Position numbers and translations under genes: made by a program. From Kiritimatiellales bacterium (GTDB lineage: Bacteria > Verrucomicrobiota > Kiritimatiellia > Kiritimatiellales > Tichowtungiaceae): a stretch of DNA of 64,000 bases. The notes below the pieces were generated by a model, which was given only the letters and a program-made list of their open reading frames with translations, made no database searches and was not told the origin of the DNA. How positions within the stretch are numbered: the stretch's first letter is position 1; each line of letters opens with the position of its first letter. Of the stretch, positions 26,566-35,059 are shown one piece after another. The stretch is taken from positions 1 through 64,000 of the forward strand of contig JBBADV010000013.1 of NCBI GenBank assembly GCA_041656295.1. Reading direction: 5' to 3'.

Positions 26566-27204
26566 ATGAAGCAAAGAACAATACTGACAATCGCTGCTGC
26601 ATTCATCACCGCCGGTTCACTGGCGGCAAAAGATATCCGCCTTAATCCCGTTGAACATGCACGGCTGGCGGATCATACTCCGCAAGACGGCCGGGCAGAC
26701 GGAAAACCGCTGGATGTTACCGCCATGGGCATTCGCCTCGGCGACAATCATCTGAACAATATCTGTGCGGCGGTATTCATTTTTGAACTGCCGGATTTAC
26801 CGGAAAACGCGGATCTGCTGAAAGTGGAAACCGCCTGGCGATTGCAGGGAGTCTACGGGACGCCGCAAGATGCACAGCTGGATATGTTCTTCAAAACAAC
26901 CGGATCTGTAACGCTTGCCGACTATGCCGCTCCGGCAGTCTCCACCGTGAAACGCATCCTGACCGCAAAAACACCGAGCGGAGCCGTCCGGACGTCGGAC
27001 AACGACATGCTGAACGCCATTAAGAAAAATTATAATAACGGCGCGCCGGAATTTAAATACGTTGTATTTCGTTTGCGCTGGTCAGGCGGAGAAAAATTCC
27101 CCGTCAGCGATAAAAACGGACAGGATGATGCCTACAGCGTCTTTACACAACTTCACGGCAACAGAGCATGGCGCCCGGAACTGAAATTAACTATAACAGA
27201 CTGA
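26566..27204 (+). CDS. Secreted protein related to the PEP-CTERM protein downstream
   Basis: 212 residues with a signal peptide (to about 20, ending SLAA). The mature part is a single beta-rich domain: LNPVEHARLADHTPQDG, IFELPDLPENADLLKVETAW and VFRLRW. The next gene repeats the same plan (YPVDNARIADLNQDG, IYELPTLAVDEVITKIEASW, V-FRLSL). This resembles the DNRLRE/CBM-like domains of secreted PVC proteins, but the family is not certain. It lacks a PEP-CTERM tail and ends at ELKLTITD. It has a strong ribosome site (AAAGGAGAGG) 18 bp after the GH42-like gene, so it is in the same operon. Confidence 0.6.
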   Translation: MKQRTILTIAAAFITAGSLAAKDIRLNPVEHARLADHTPQDGRADGKPLDVTAMGIRLGDNHLNNICAAVFIFELPDLPENADLLKVETAWRLQGVYGTPQDAQLDMFFKTTGSVTLADYAAPAVSTVKRILTAKTPSGAVRTSDNDMLNAIKKNYNNGAPEFKYVVFRLRWSGGEKFPVSDKNGQDDAYSVFTQLHGNRAWRPELKLTITD

Positions 27205-27273
27205 CGAAGAGGAAGAGACCGGGTATAGTGGATCAACGAAACAGGTGGGACATAACATAAAAGGAGTAAAATA

Positions 27274-27977
27274 ATGAAGTATCTAAAAAGTATATTCGCT
27301 GCAGTACTTGTCTGCAGCATCGCACAGGCTGCGGTGATATATCCGGTTGACAATGCGCGTATAGCAGATCTCAACCAGGACGGGAAAGGCGATGGCGCTC
27401 CGCTTAACACAACTGATCAGAATATCGGCATAGCGGATGCTGCAATAGCCATTCCAAACAATCCTGATGGTATAAACATCTCCAGAGGGATCTATATTTA
27501 TGAGCTGCCAACACTTGCTGTCGACGAGGTCATAACGAAGATTGAAGCATCATGGTTTTTGGATGGCATCATGGGTGCTCCTCCGAATCTGCAGGCGGAG
27601 GTCTTCTTTAAGGATACGGGCGCTGTGGTAAAAACCGATTACGAAGCTGCTGCGGTCCTTTCGTTGCAGGATTTCATGACACCTGCTTCAACGAGAATAA
27701 GGTATACCTGGGATGATGACGCGCTGATTGACGCCTTTAATACCGCCTATGCCAACGGCGATCAATATGTCGTTTCCGTCTGAGTCTGCAGGACTGGATA
27801 GCGGGTAACGGCGATGGTGTGGTTGACGGGTATAGGGTCGGAGCCAAAGACCATGCAAATGGAGCAGGACACTGGCCGACGCTGACTATCCAGACTATTC
27901 CTGAACCGGGTTCAATGGGTCTGCTGGTGCTGGGAATGCTGGGAACGTTCTGCATCCGCCAGTTTCGTAAAGGATAA
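27274..27977 (+). pseudogene. Frameshifted PEP-CTERM secreted protein
   Basis: The first frame (27274-27783) has a signal peptide and the same domain as its neighbour, then ends QYVVSV-stop. The correct continuation is in another frame: after QYVV it reads FRLSLQDW, then DGVVDGYRVG, HWPTLTIQ and a full PEP-CTERM tail (IPEPGSMG, hydrophobic helix, RQFRKG) ending at 27977. The join needs one extra T in the run GTCGTTTCCG (about 27767-27776), so one base is missing. The paralogue upstream has YVVFRLRW at this place, which confirms the shift. It may be a real mutation, a read error or phase variation. A good ribosome site (AAAGGAG) is present. Confidence 0.85.
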
Positions 27978-28018
27978 TGGAACAGGCTCAAGATACCGTC
28001 TAACGGGTCTTGAATTAT

Positions 28019-28062
28019 AAAATAAAACGGCAGCTCCACCACCTGAGCTGCCGTTTTATTTA
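28019..28062 (+). terminator. Rho-independent terminator
   Basis: Arms AAATAAAACGGCAGCTC and GAGCTGCCGTTTTATTT pair perfectly over an 8-base loop (CACCACCT). It ends the plus-strand unit of the secreted proteins. Confidence 0.85.
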
Positions 28063-28073
28063 TGCTGCCGGTC

Positions 28074-28363
28074 GCATGCATCGTTGCGGGGCAGACATTC
28101 TTGTCTGCCCTGCGCAGGCAGGAATGCCTTGCGCCACATTTGCTTCTTTGTAAAAAATCCGTGTATCCGGTGTATTTGCCGTTTTCACTGCTTTCTTTCA
28201 GAAAGCTACTCTTCGAATCCAGCCTGTCCGTGCATGTATCGTTGCGGGGCAGACATTCCTGTCTGCCCTGCGCAGGCAGGAATGCCTGCGCCACATTTGC
28301 CGCTCCGTCGTGGACAGGCAAGCAACTGTGTTTTTGCGGCTATAATTTTTCTGAATACGCTCT
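28074..28363 (+). mobile_element. MITE-like repeat, copy 5 (type B, rearranged)
   Basis: Right terminus TTTTTCTGAATACGCTCT is present and the left terminus is missing. The module with GGCAGACATTCYTGTCTGCC and GCAGGCAGGAATGCCT occurs twice (about 28080-28140 and 28230-28300), so it is an internally duplicated type B copy. It explains the gene-free stretch before coaX. Confidence 0.75.
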
Positions 28364-28425
28364 AAACCGAAACTGTTTTAGTGCCGGCAATCAATTCTCC
28401 GCATCCGTGTTTGACTGTACGGCGT

Positions 28426-29169
28426 TCAGACGTGCGGCGGATTGATCAGCGCAATTCGCGCGAGGCCTTTGAGTGTCAGGTGCGGGTCAACCGGCACAGC
28501 ATGATCCCAGCCAGCCAGCACCCATTCTGCAAAACCGCCGGTGGCGCAGACTCTGGTTCCGCGCCCGAGTTCTTTTTTCAACCGCGCCAGAATTTCTTTG
28601 ACCATACCGAGATAACCGAGATGCGCGCCGATGCGCATTGCCTCTGCGGTGCTCTGCCCGATCAGATGTTCTGTCTTCTCCGGCTGAATATGCGGCAGCA
28701 GCGCCGTTTTTTCGGCGAGATAATCAAACATTAACGGCAGTCCCGGACAGATAATCCCGCCGCAATACCCTGCCCGCTTTTTAATAATATCAAATGTGAG
28801 CGCCGTGCCGAAATCGCACACAACCACCGGCGTGCCGTAAGCGGCGGCAGCTGCACAGGCGTTCGCCAGCCGGTCGGCGCCGATGGTTTCCGGCTTTGGA
28901 TAGGTCACGGGAATGCCTAAATTGAGTTTATGATTCACATACAGAATTTCCGTGACACCGGAATTTTTTAAAAATTTTTCCCAGCGTTGATTCACTGCCG
29001 GTTTAACGGACGCCACCACGGCGCGCGCCGGAACGTTTTTAAGGTTCAACGCCGGTTCGCCGGACGGCGCGCGCTGCACGGACGAAAGTGTCAGCCCGCG
29101 CGCAACGGCAAGCGATGTGCTTGTATTGCCGATATCAATCACCAGCGCCGGAACGATGGATTGTTTCAT
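28426..29169 (-). CDS. coaX: Type III pantothenate kinase
   Basis: First step of coenzyme A synthesis (pantothenate to 4'-phosphopantothenate). The ASKHA-fold signatures are visible: VIDIGNTSTSLAVA at the N-terminus (phosphate loop), GADRLANACAAAA in the middle, and CDFGTALTFDII with the catalytic Asp. The length, about 247 residues, is normal for CoaX. I choose the ATG at 29169, with AAAGGA about 8 bases upstream. The frame opens at 29220 in an ATGA overlap with the stop of the upstream fic gene, but those 17 residues do not look like CoaX. Confidence 0.94.
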   Translation of the reverse strand: MKQSIVPALVIDIGNTSTSLAVARGLTLSSVQRAPSGEPALNLKNVPARAVVASVKPAVNQRWEKFLKNSGVTEILYVNHKLNLGIPVTYPKPETIGADRLANACAAAAAYGTPVVVCDFGTALTFDIIKKRAGYCGGIICPGLPLMFDYLAEKTALLPHIQPEKTEHLIGQSTAEAMRIGAHLGYLGMVKEILARLKKELGRGTRVCATGGFAEWVLAGWDHAVPVDPHLTLKGLARIALINPPHV

Positions 29170-29216
29170 ATTCTTTTCCTTTGCGGGCATCGTATGAGTT
29201 TTTTTATCAGAGCATC

Positions 29217-30155
29217 TCATTGCGGCACCTCCTCCGGCGGAGCAAGTTTTCCGGCTGTTTCAAGAATCGCCTCGGCGATGAATTTTTCGAGCAGAGCCGG
29301 GTTCCCGCGGGTTTGGCAGATTTTGAGGTATTTGTAATAGGCATTGCGGCGTTCCTTGTGAATCACCGGCGGCACCAGGCCAAGCTGCAGCGCTTTGATG
29401 AACAGGAAAAGCCGTCCGGTGCGTCCGTTGCCGTCACTGAATGGATGGATGCGCTCGAACTCGGCATGGGTTGCGGCAAGCAGATTGACAGGATCGCCGG
29501 ATTGCGCATTCATTTGCTCGCACCAAAGGTTAATAAGTTCAGGAATTTTTATGAAGTTTGCCAGCGGAACAAACGCGCCATGAATCCGCGCGCCGTGATT
29601 CCGGTATTCGCCGGCATTGGAAATGACGCCGTTCATCAGTCTCAGATGTGTGGCGCGAAGCAGGTCGGGAGTAAACATAAAAGCGGTGCCGCCTGTCTGC
29701 AGCGCATCGAGCAGGAAGTTCAGCGCGGACCGGTGATTAATCGCTTCGCACTGTTCGATGGCGGTGCGGTTTTTCAGAATCCTGCTATCAAAGAGCACAG
29801 CGGCAACATCCGCTTCGGTCATCGTGCTGCCCTCGGTGGCATTGCTGTGATAGGTAAGATTGACGGTGATCCGGTCGAGAATTTCACGGTTTGCGAGCAG
29901 ACGGCCGATGGTGAATTGTTTGGTGAGTGCAAGCAGCTTGGCGTTTGTCACAGAAGCGGCATCAACGCTGTCGCTGCCAAGGATGTCGGCAAACAGCAGG
30001 TCAATTTTCTCTTGCGACTTTTGGCGCGGCACGGCCCTGCCGTTCACCCATTTGTTGAGTGTGACGAACGATACCCCGAGGCGGGCGGCGAGCGCTTCCT
30101 GAGTGAAGCCCCCGGCGGCACAGATGCGCGTCAGTTTTTCAGGAACGGAGTTCAT
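29217..30155 (-). CDS. XRE-HTH / Fic-domain AMP-transferase
   Basis: A 312-residue protein with an N-terminal XRE-type helix-turn-helix (FTQEALAARLGVSFVTLNKWVNG, about 17-39) and a Fic domain whose catalytic motif HPFSDGNGRTGR is complete (His, and the Asn and Arg for ATP). An inhibitory motif (S/T)xxxE(G/N) is seen as SNATEG upstream of the Fic core, so the enzyme should be auto-inhibited. Fic proteins mostly transfer AMP to protein hydroxyls; the target is unknown. The HTH suggests that it regulates its own or other genes. Its stop overlaps the possible upstream coaX start by 4 bp. Confidence 0.88.
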   Translation of the reverse strand: MNSVPEKLTRICAAGGFTQEALAARLGVSFVTLNKWVNGRAVPRQKSQEKIDLLFADILGSDSVDAASVTNAKLLALTKQFTIGRLLANREILDRITVNLTYHSNATEGSTMTEADVAAVLFDSRILKNRTAIEQCEAINHRSALNFLLDALQTGGTAFMFTPDLLRATHLRLMNGVISNAGEYRNHGARIHGAFVPLANFIKIPELINLWCEQMNAQSGDPVNLLAATHAEFERIHPFSDGNGRTGRLFLFIKALQLGLVPPVIHKERRNAYYKYLKICQTRGNPALLEKFIAEAILETAGKLAPPEEVPQ

Positions 30156-30208
30156 GCACGCAACATCATAAAGTTTATAGTGTTTGTCAATTAATATATC
30201 GCTTCACC

Positions 30209-30501
30209 AGAGCGTATTAAGAAAAATTATAGCCACAAAAAACACAGTTGCTTGCCTGCCACGACGGAGCGGCAAATGTGGCGCAGGCATTCCTGCCTGC
30301 GCAGGGCAGACAAGAATGTCTGCCCCACAACGATGCATGCGCGAACAGGCTGGATTCGAAGAGTGGCTTTCTGAAAGAAAGCAGCGAAAGCGGCAAAGGC
30401 TCGCCAAAGGCGGGCAGTGAAAACGGCAAATACACCGGATACACGGATTTTTTTACAAAGAGGCAAATGCAGCGCTGCATTCATGTTCATGCGTGGTTAA
30501 T
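30209..30501 (-). mobile_element. MITE-like repeat, copy 6 (type B, one end missing)
   Basis: Starts with AGAGCGTATTAAGAAAA. Through its type B interior it matches the reverse complement of copy 3 almost base for base (about 30230-30480), and then runs out at GCGTGGTTAAT without the second terminus. Such near-identity suggests recent spread or gene conversion. It fills the gap between the fic gene and nadC. Confidence 0.78.
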
Positions 30502-30518
30502 CATCCTTTATTCCAGGG

Positions 30519-31382
30519 TTAGACAAAGTCTAACGCCAGATCGGCGGACGGCGCAGAGTGTGTGAGCGCGCCGACAGAAACGGCATCAACGCCGGTTTTT
30601 GCGATCTCGCGAATCGTTGTGAGATTTACTCCGCCGGAGGCTTCGGTTTTACAAATGCCGGCGCAGAGTTTTACGCATTCGCGCAGTTTGAGCGGCGGGA
30701 TATTGTCGAGCAGAACCCAGTCGGGCTTGGCGGTGAGTACTTCTTTGAGCTGTTCAATTGTGTCGACCTCAACCTCAATGAGTAATTGAGGGTATTGCCT
30801 GCGCGCCTCGTTGACAGCGCCGGCGAGCGTGCCGCCGGCACGCGTCCGGTGCGCGAGATGATTGTCTTTAATCAGCACGTGATCGAAAAGCCCGTAGCGG
30901 TGATTGGTGCCGCCGCCGCACAGCACGGCATATTTTTCGAATGTGCGCAGTACCGGCGTTGTCTTGCGCGTGTCGAGAATCAGAACAGCGGAATTGTTCG
31001 CTTCGTCGACATACCGGCGCGTCATGGTGGCGATGCCGGTCATACGCTGAATAAAGTTCAGTGCGGTGCGTTCGGCAATCAGAATTCCGCGCGCCGGGCC
31101 GGTAACGGTCAGAACGGTATCGCCGGCACTCAGCGCACTTCCGTCCGGTTGATGCAGTTTAACCTCAAGCGCCGGTTCCACCTGCCGGAATACTTCGGCG
31201 GCGACCGGCGCGCCGGACAGGATTCCGTGTTCACGCATTACAAGGTTCGCGGCAGCCTGTTCGCCTTTCGGTACGAGTGCGACGGTGGTTGCATCGAGTC
31301 TGTCCGGCCCCAGATCTTCAGCGAGTGCTTCTCTAATCCGCTGCTTGATGTCGGGAAACGAGAGAATATCGGGCAGGTTCAT
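30519..31382 (-). CDS. nadC: Nicotinate-nucleotide pyrophosphorylase (carboxylating)
   Basis: Converts quinolinate and PRPP to nicotinate mononucleotide in de novo NAD synthesis. The 287-residue product carries the QPRTase landmarks: ALAEDLGPDRLDATT at the N-terminus, ERTALNFIQRMTGIAT, DTRKTTPVLRTFEKYAV with the PRPP-site Arg/Lys residues, LIKDNHL, IEVEVD, LLDNIPP, and SGGVNLTTIREIAKTGVDAVSVGALTHS. It is the last gene of the leuC-to-nadC minus-strand run and overlaps the upstream permease by 50 bp. nadA and nadB are not in the window. Confidence 0.95.
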   Translation of the reverse strand: MNLPDILSFPDIKQRIREALAEDLGPDRLDATTVALVPKGEQAAANLVMREHGILSGAPVAAEVFRQVEPALEVKLHQPDGSALSAGDTVLTVTGPARGILIAERTALNFIQRMTGIATMTRRYVDEANNSAVLILDTRKTTPVLRTFEKYAVLCGGGTNHRYGLFDHVLIKDNHLAHRTRAGGTLAGAVNEARRQYPQLLIEVEVDTIEQLKEVLTAKPDWVLLDNIPPLKLRECVKLCAGICKTEASGGVNLTTIREIAKTGVDAVSVGALTHSAPSADLALDFV

Positions 31383-32442
31383 GCGCGGCTTGTTCCTTTT
31401 CGCGTTCTTCTTCCTGTTTTTTGCGGTGCGCGATTTTGCCGGAGCCCATCATGACGCTGACAGGTTTGAGCAGTTCAATGTTTTCGCAGGCGATTTTGAT
31501 GGCCGATGTGATCGGTACGGAAAGCAGCGCGCCGGTAATACCCCACAGCCAGCCCCAGAAAAGCAGCGAAAGCAGAATGACCACCGGACTGAGATTCAGG
31601 CGGTCGCCGGTCAGCTTCGGATCGAGAATATTACCCATGACCTGTTGAATCACAATCAGCCCGATCAGCAGAATGACCGCCGGCCAGAATGAGGGATAGA
31701 ACTGCACGAGCGCAATCAGCACCGGCGGAATGGTGGCAACGATTGAACCGATGGTCGGAATAAAGTTTAACAGAAAGGTGAGCACTGCCCAGGTGACCGC
31801 AAAATCAATGTCCATGATGGTGAGTAAAGCCAATGCCAGCAGCGCCGTGATCGTACTGATAAAAAGTTTAATGGACAGATAACGGCTGATTTCGCCGGCG
31901 ATACATTCCGTAACTTCAGAAATTTTTTGGGATTTTTCCCCCAGTGCCGCTTCAATTTTTACTTTGGCATACGGCTTGCCGGTCAGCATGAAAATAAGAA
32001 AAATCAGCACTTTTGTCATGTCACCCATAAACCCAACGAATGAGCCGGATTTTGACACCAGCCAGCGCCCGATTTCACCGGTCCAGTGAAACTCTTTGAT
32101 ATATTCCGGCGGGATGTGCAGGCGCGTCATAAAATCGGTGCTGATCTGCAGCAGTTTTGCGGCATATACATCGTACTGTCCAACGAAACTCATCACGCGG
32201 CCGTAGACAAAAAATCCGATCAGATAGCAGAATCCGATCAGCAGCAGCACTACGCAAAAAATTGCAACCGCCAGCGGAATCCGGCGGCATACCAGAAAAT
32301 TAACAATCGGTGCGAGCAGATACGAAAGCAGCCACGCGATAATCAGCGGAAGAATAACCGCCTGCGCAACTTTCAGCACAAAACCGACCGCCACCAGCGC
32401 GATCACTCCGACCAGCGGAATCAGAAAACGCTGTTCTTTCAT
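31333..32442 (-). CDS. AI-2E family transporter (PerM/YdiK type permease)
   Basis: A 369-residue inner-membrane protein with about seven or eight hydrophobic segments, beginning PLVGVIALVAVGFVLKVAQAVILPL. The family-defining C-terminal part is seen: NFIPTIGSIVATIPPVLIAL, QQVMGNILDPKLTGDRLNLSPVVILLSLLFWGWLWGITGALLSVP. Members have been linked to AI-2 export or sodium efflux, but specificity cannot be read here. The charged tail (HRKKQEEEREKEQ) is cytoplasmic by prediction. AAAGGA lies before the ATG. It is between leuD and nadC in one transcription direction. Confidence 0.9.
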   Translation of the reverse strand: MKEQRFLIPLVGVIALVAVGFVLKVAQAVILPLIIAWLLSYLLAPIVNFLVCRRIPLAVAIFCVVLLLIGFCYLIGFFVYGRVMSFVGQYDVYAAKLLQISTDFMTRLHIPPEYIKEFHWTGEIGRWLVSKSGSFVGFMGDMTKVLIFLIFMLTGKPYAKVKIEAALGEKSQKISEVTECIAGEISRYLSIKLFISTITALLALALLTIMDIDFAVTWAVLTFLLNFIPTIGSIVATIPPVLIALVQFYPSFWPAVILLIGLIVIQQVMGNILDPKLTGDRLNLSPVVILLSLLFWGWLWGITGALLSVPITSAIKIACENIELLKPVSVMMGSGKIAHRKKQEEEREKEQAAHEPARYSLVSRHQAAD

Positions 32443-32458
32443 AAAAATTCCTTTCAGG

Positions 32459-32512
32459 AATTAAATTTGAAGCACGAAACTCGAAATCCGAATTAGAATT
32501 TCGAATTTTCTT
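32459..32512. repeat. TTCGGATTTCGAGTTTCGTGCTTC repeat, copy after leuD
   Basis: On the minus strand it reads AAATTCTAATTCGGATTTCG then AGTTTCGTGCTTCAAATT, with short internal inversions. It supplies the final codons (NSKF-stop) of leuD. Similar units lie at 33125-33165 and 33565-33605, on either side of the S23 gene. Confidence 0.75.
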
Positions 32513-33110
32513 CAAACTTTGTGATGTCAGCTTCATACTGCAGGGTTAATGCGATGTCATCCAGACCGTTCAGCAGTTTGTTTTTCAGCAGGGCATCTAT
32601 ATCAAACACATAAACCTGATCGCCGGCGCCGCTGTGCAATGTAACGGTTTGTGCATCCAGATTCACTGTTGTCTGTACGCCCGGTTCTTTGGCGAGTACT
32701 GCAAAAATTTCGCTGACTTTTTCGTCCGGCAGCTCAATCAGCAGCAGCCCGTTCTTGCCGCTGTTGTTACGGAAAATATCAGCGAATGCCGGAATTCCGT
32801 GGTCAGTCGCTGCAATCACCACTTTAAAACCGTATTGCTGAACCGCCCAGACGGCGTGTTCACGACTCGAACCGCAGCCGAAATTATTGCGCGCCACCAA
32901 AATCTGCGCACACCGGTTTTCCGGTTTATTCAGCACAAACTCCGGGTTATCCGTGCCGTCGCTGTTGTAACGCCAGTCAGAAAACAGCGCCGCACCGAAC
33001 CCGGTGCGCTTGATTGATTTTAAATATTCTTTCGGGATAATCGCATCTGTATCAATGTTCGCGCGATCCACTCCGGCAATGACGCCGGTCACTGTTGTAA
33101 ACTTCTCCAT
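32493..33110 (-). CDS. leuD: 3-isopropylmalate dehydratase, small subunit
   Basis: Small subunit of the aconitase-type enzyme of leucine synthesis; pairs with LeuC. At 205 residues it has the family landmarks: GVDRANIDTDAIIPKEYLKSI at the N-terminus, the swivelling-domain loop NFGCGSSREHAVWAV, FADIFRNNSGKNGLL, and VFDIDALLKNKLLNGLDDIALTLQY. A ribosome site AAGGAG precedes the ATG. The last residues ENSKF come from an inserted repeat. It is separated from leuC by an S23 gene instead of lying directly after it. Confidence 0.95.
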   Translation of the reverse strand: MEKFTTVTGVIAGVDRANIDTDAIIPKEYLKSIKRTGFGAALFSDWRYNSDGTDNPEFVLNKPENRCAQILVARNNFGCGSSREHAVWAVQQYGFKVVIAATDHGIPAFADIFRNNSGKNGLLLIELPDEKVSEIFAVLAKEPGVQTTVNLDAQTVTLHSGAGDQVYVFDIDALLKNKLLNGLDDIALTLQYEADITKFEENSKF

Positions 33111-33124
33111 ATCTACTCCTTACA

Positions 33125-33165
33125 AAATAAAATTCGAAGCACGAAACTCGAAATCCGAAACAAAT
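33125..33165. repeat. TTCGGATTTCGAGTTTCG repeat, copy downstream of the S23 gene
   Basis: AAATTCGAAGCACGAAACTC then GAAATCCGAAACAAA, the same text as at 32465-32495 in the same orientation. Confidence 0.7.
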
Positions 33166-33179
33166 CTTCAATTCAAAAA

Positions 33180-33560
33180 TTATAAAACTCCACCCTGTTT
33201 TGATTTTTGCAAAATGGCACCGAAGATATTCATTAATTCCTGAGCTTCACGGGCCAGGGCATGTCTCTCTTCAGCCAGCTTTTTATCCTCAAATGATTCA
33301 ATCAAATTAAGCCAGTAACGGCTTTCTTTTGCTTCTTTCCGGAAGATTTTAATCCGCATGATAAAATCTTTTTTGCTCAGCGAATCGTTCGCTTCAATGT
33401 AATTTGCACCGACTGAACCGGAAGAACGAACAAGCTGTTTCGAATCTTCATAATTAGGAATATCCTGTTTTAGTGCACGAACAAATCTACGTACAGATTT
33501 TGCAAACCCGAATGTCCGATCTTCAAGATCGTAAATTTTGGAATTTTGTTTTTCTGTCAT
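33180..33560 (-). CDS. Four-helix-bundle protein (S23/IVP family)
   Basis: 126 residues, all helical: DLEDRTFGFAKSVRRFVRALKQ, KQLVRSSGSVGANYIEANDS, MRIKIFRKEAKESRYWLNLI and a fourth helix. This is the S23 family, first known from ORFs inside rRNA intervening sequences and later found widely as stand-alone genes; its function is unknown. It splits the leuC-leuD pair, and short TTCGGATTTCG-type repeats lie on both sides, so gene plus repeats look like a mobile cassette. Confidence 0.88.
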   Translation of the reverse strand: MTEKQNSKIYDLEDRTFGFAKSVRRFVRALKQDIPNYEDSKQLVRSSGSVGANYIEANDSLSKKDFIMRIKIFRKEAKESRYWLNLIESFEDKKLAEERHALAREAQELMNIFGAILQKSKQGGVL

Positions 33561-33564
33561 TTGA

Positions 33565-33605
33565 ATTTGTTTCGTACTTCGAAATTCAGGATTTCGAATT
33601 TAACA
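33565..33605. repeat. TTCGAAATTCAGGATTTCGAA repeat between S23 gene and leuC
   Basis: ACTTCGAAATTCAGGATTTC then GAATTTAAC is an imperfect palindrome of the same family as the two repeats further right in the transcript. It supplies the last codons (NSKS-stop) of leuC and lies just upstream of the S23 start. Confidence 0.7.
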
Positions 33606-35001
33606 ACTCCCTGACATCCACAAAATGTCCGGCGACTGCCGCCGCCGCTGCCATTTGCGGACTGACCAGGTGCGTGCGCCCGCCCTTGCCCTGCCGTCCT
33701 TCAAAGTTACGGTTGGAGGTGGATGCACACCGTTCTTTTTCTCTCAGTTTATCCGGGTTCATCGCCAGGCACATGCTGCAGCCGGCATAGCGCCACTCCG
33801 CGCCGGCATCAACGAAGATACGGTCAAGCCGCTCTTTTTCGGCAGCATAACGCACCGCTTCTGAGCCGGGCACAACCAGCATGCGAATGCCGGGCGCCAC
33901 CTTCTTGCCCTTCATCATTGCAGCGGCAGCGCGCAAATCCTGCAAACGCCCGTTCGTGCAGCTGCCGATAAATACAGTATCGATTTTGATATCGGTCATT
34001 TTCATGCCCGGCTCAAGCCCCATATAATCCAGCGCGGCACGCACGTCCGCCGGGCTGTATTCCGGCACAGCGTCGAGCTCCGGTACAGCGCCGGTGATGT
34101 CCGTTCCCATGCCGGGACTCGTTCCCCACGTTACCTGCGGCGCAAGATCGGTTACATCAATCGTCAGTTCATGATCAAATTCTGCATTGTCGTCAGTAAA
34201 ATATGTTTTCCACTCAGCAATCGCTTTTTCGAGCGCTTCACCTTTGGGTGCATAAACGCGGTTTCCGGACGCGATATAATCAAAGGTGATTTGATCGGGT
34301 GCAACCAGTCCGGCGCGCGCGCCGGCTTCAATGGCCATATTGCAAATCGTCAAACGGCCCTCCATCGGAAGCGTACGAATCGCTTCGCCGGTAAATTCAA
34401 ATGCACAGCCGGTTGCGCCGGCGGTGCCGATTATGCTGATCAGTTTCAGCACCATATCTTTTGCCGTAACACCGGGCTGCAGTGTACCGGTAAATTCAAC
34501 ACGAAACCCTTTCGGCTTTTTCTGGCGCAGGGTTTGCGTCGCTAAAACGTGCTCCACTTCCGACGTTCCAATACCGAATGCGATGGAACCGAACGCACCG
34601 TGTGTTGCCGTGTGCGAGTCGCCGCAAACCACCGTCATTCCCGGCAGCACAATGCCCTGCTCCGGTCCGATAATATGAATTACCCCCTGCCGATCGTCAC
34701 CGAGTCCAAACAGCGTTACGCCGGTTGTTGTGCAGTTTTCCGTCAGCGCGTCAATCTGCGCTTTTGCAACCGGATCGGTTACATTCATGCGGTTTTCGTC
34801 CGTCGGCACATTATGATCCATCGTCGCAAACGTGCGGTCCGGCCGGCGCACGCTGCGCCCCGCAAGCCGGAGAGCTTCAAATGCCTGCGGGCTCGTTACC
34901 TCGTGCACCAGATGGCGATCGATATAAAGCAGCACTTCGCCGTTGCCAAGATCTTTAACAACGTGCGCATCCCAGATTTTGTCGAACAGTGTTTTACTCA
35001 T
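33586..35001 (-). CDS. leuC: 3-isopropylmalate dehydratase, large subunit
   Basis: Large, Fe-S-bearing subunit of isopropylmalate isomerase. The ATG at 35001 (MSKTLFDKIWDAHVV) is the family start; the frame runs 60 codons further back, but that part is not LeuC-like. Seen: MDHNVPT, GDSHTATHGAFGSIAFGIGTSEVEHVLATQTL, the cluster ligands in FIGSCTNGR and GCSMCLAMNPD, and RNFEGRQGKGGRTHLVSPQMAAAAAV. The 471-residue length is normal. The final residues NSKS come from a repeat. It is first in a run leuC - S23 - leuD - permease - nadC. It is divergent from the M48 protease gene, 58 bp away. Confidence 0.96.
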   Translation of the reverse strand: MSKTLFDKIWDAHVVKDLGNGEVLLYIDRHLVHEVTSPQAFEALRLAGRSVRRPDRTFATMDHNVPTDENRMNVTDPVAKAQIDALTENCTTTGVTLFGLGDDRQGVIHIIGPEQGIVLPGMTVVCGDSHTATHGAFGSIAFGIGTSEVEHVLATQTLRQKKPKGFRVEFTGTLQPGVTAKDMVLKLISIIGTAGATGCAFEFTGEAIRTLPMEGRLTICNMAIEAGARAGLVAPDQITFDYIASGNRVYAPKGEALEKAIAEWKTYFTDDNAEFDHELTIDVTDLAPQVTWGTSPGMGTDITGAVPELDAVPEYSPADVRAALDYMGLEPGMKMTDIKIDTVFIGSCTNGRLQDLRAAAAMMKGKKVAPGIRMLVVPGSEAVRYAAEKERLDRIFVDAGAEWRYAGCSMCLAMNPDKLREKERCASTSNRNFEGRQGKGGRTHLVSPQMAAAAAVAGHFVDVRELLNSKS

Positions 35002-35059
35002 AGCCGGTAAACATATAGGTTTACTCCGTATTGCATCAATGTAAAAGGAACAGCAAATT

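Noticed and set aside
28081..28330. Closely spaced similar palindromes, considered as a CRISPR array
   Set aside because: Only two copies of the module, unequal spacing, and each is a self-palindrome pair inside a repeat element; there are no cas genes.
29088..30194. A 368-codon plus-strand frame across coaX and the XRE-Fic gene
   Set aside because: It lies opposite a complete Fic gene with all motifs, and it has no recognisable domain or ribosome site. It is a shadow frame.
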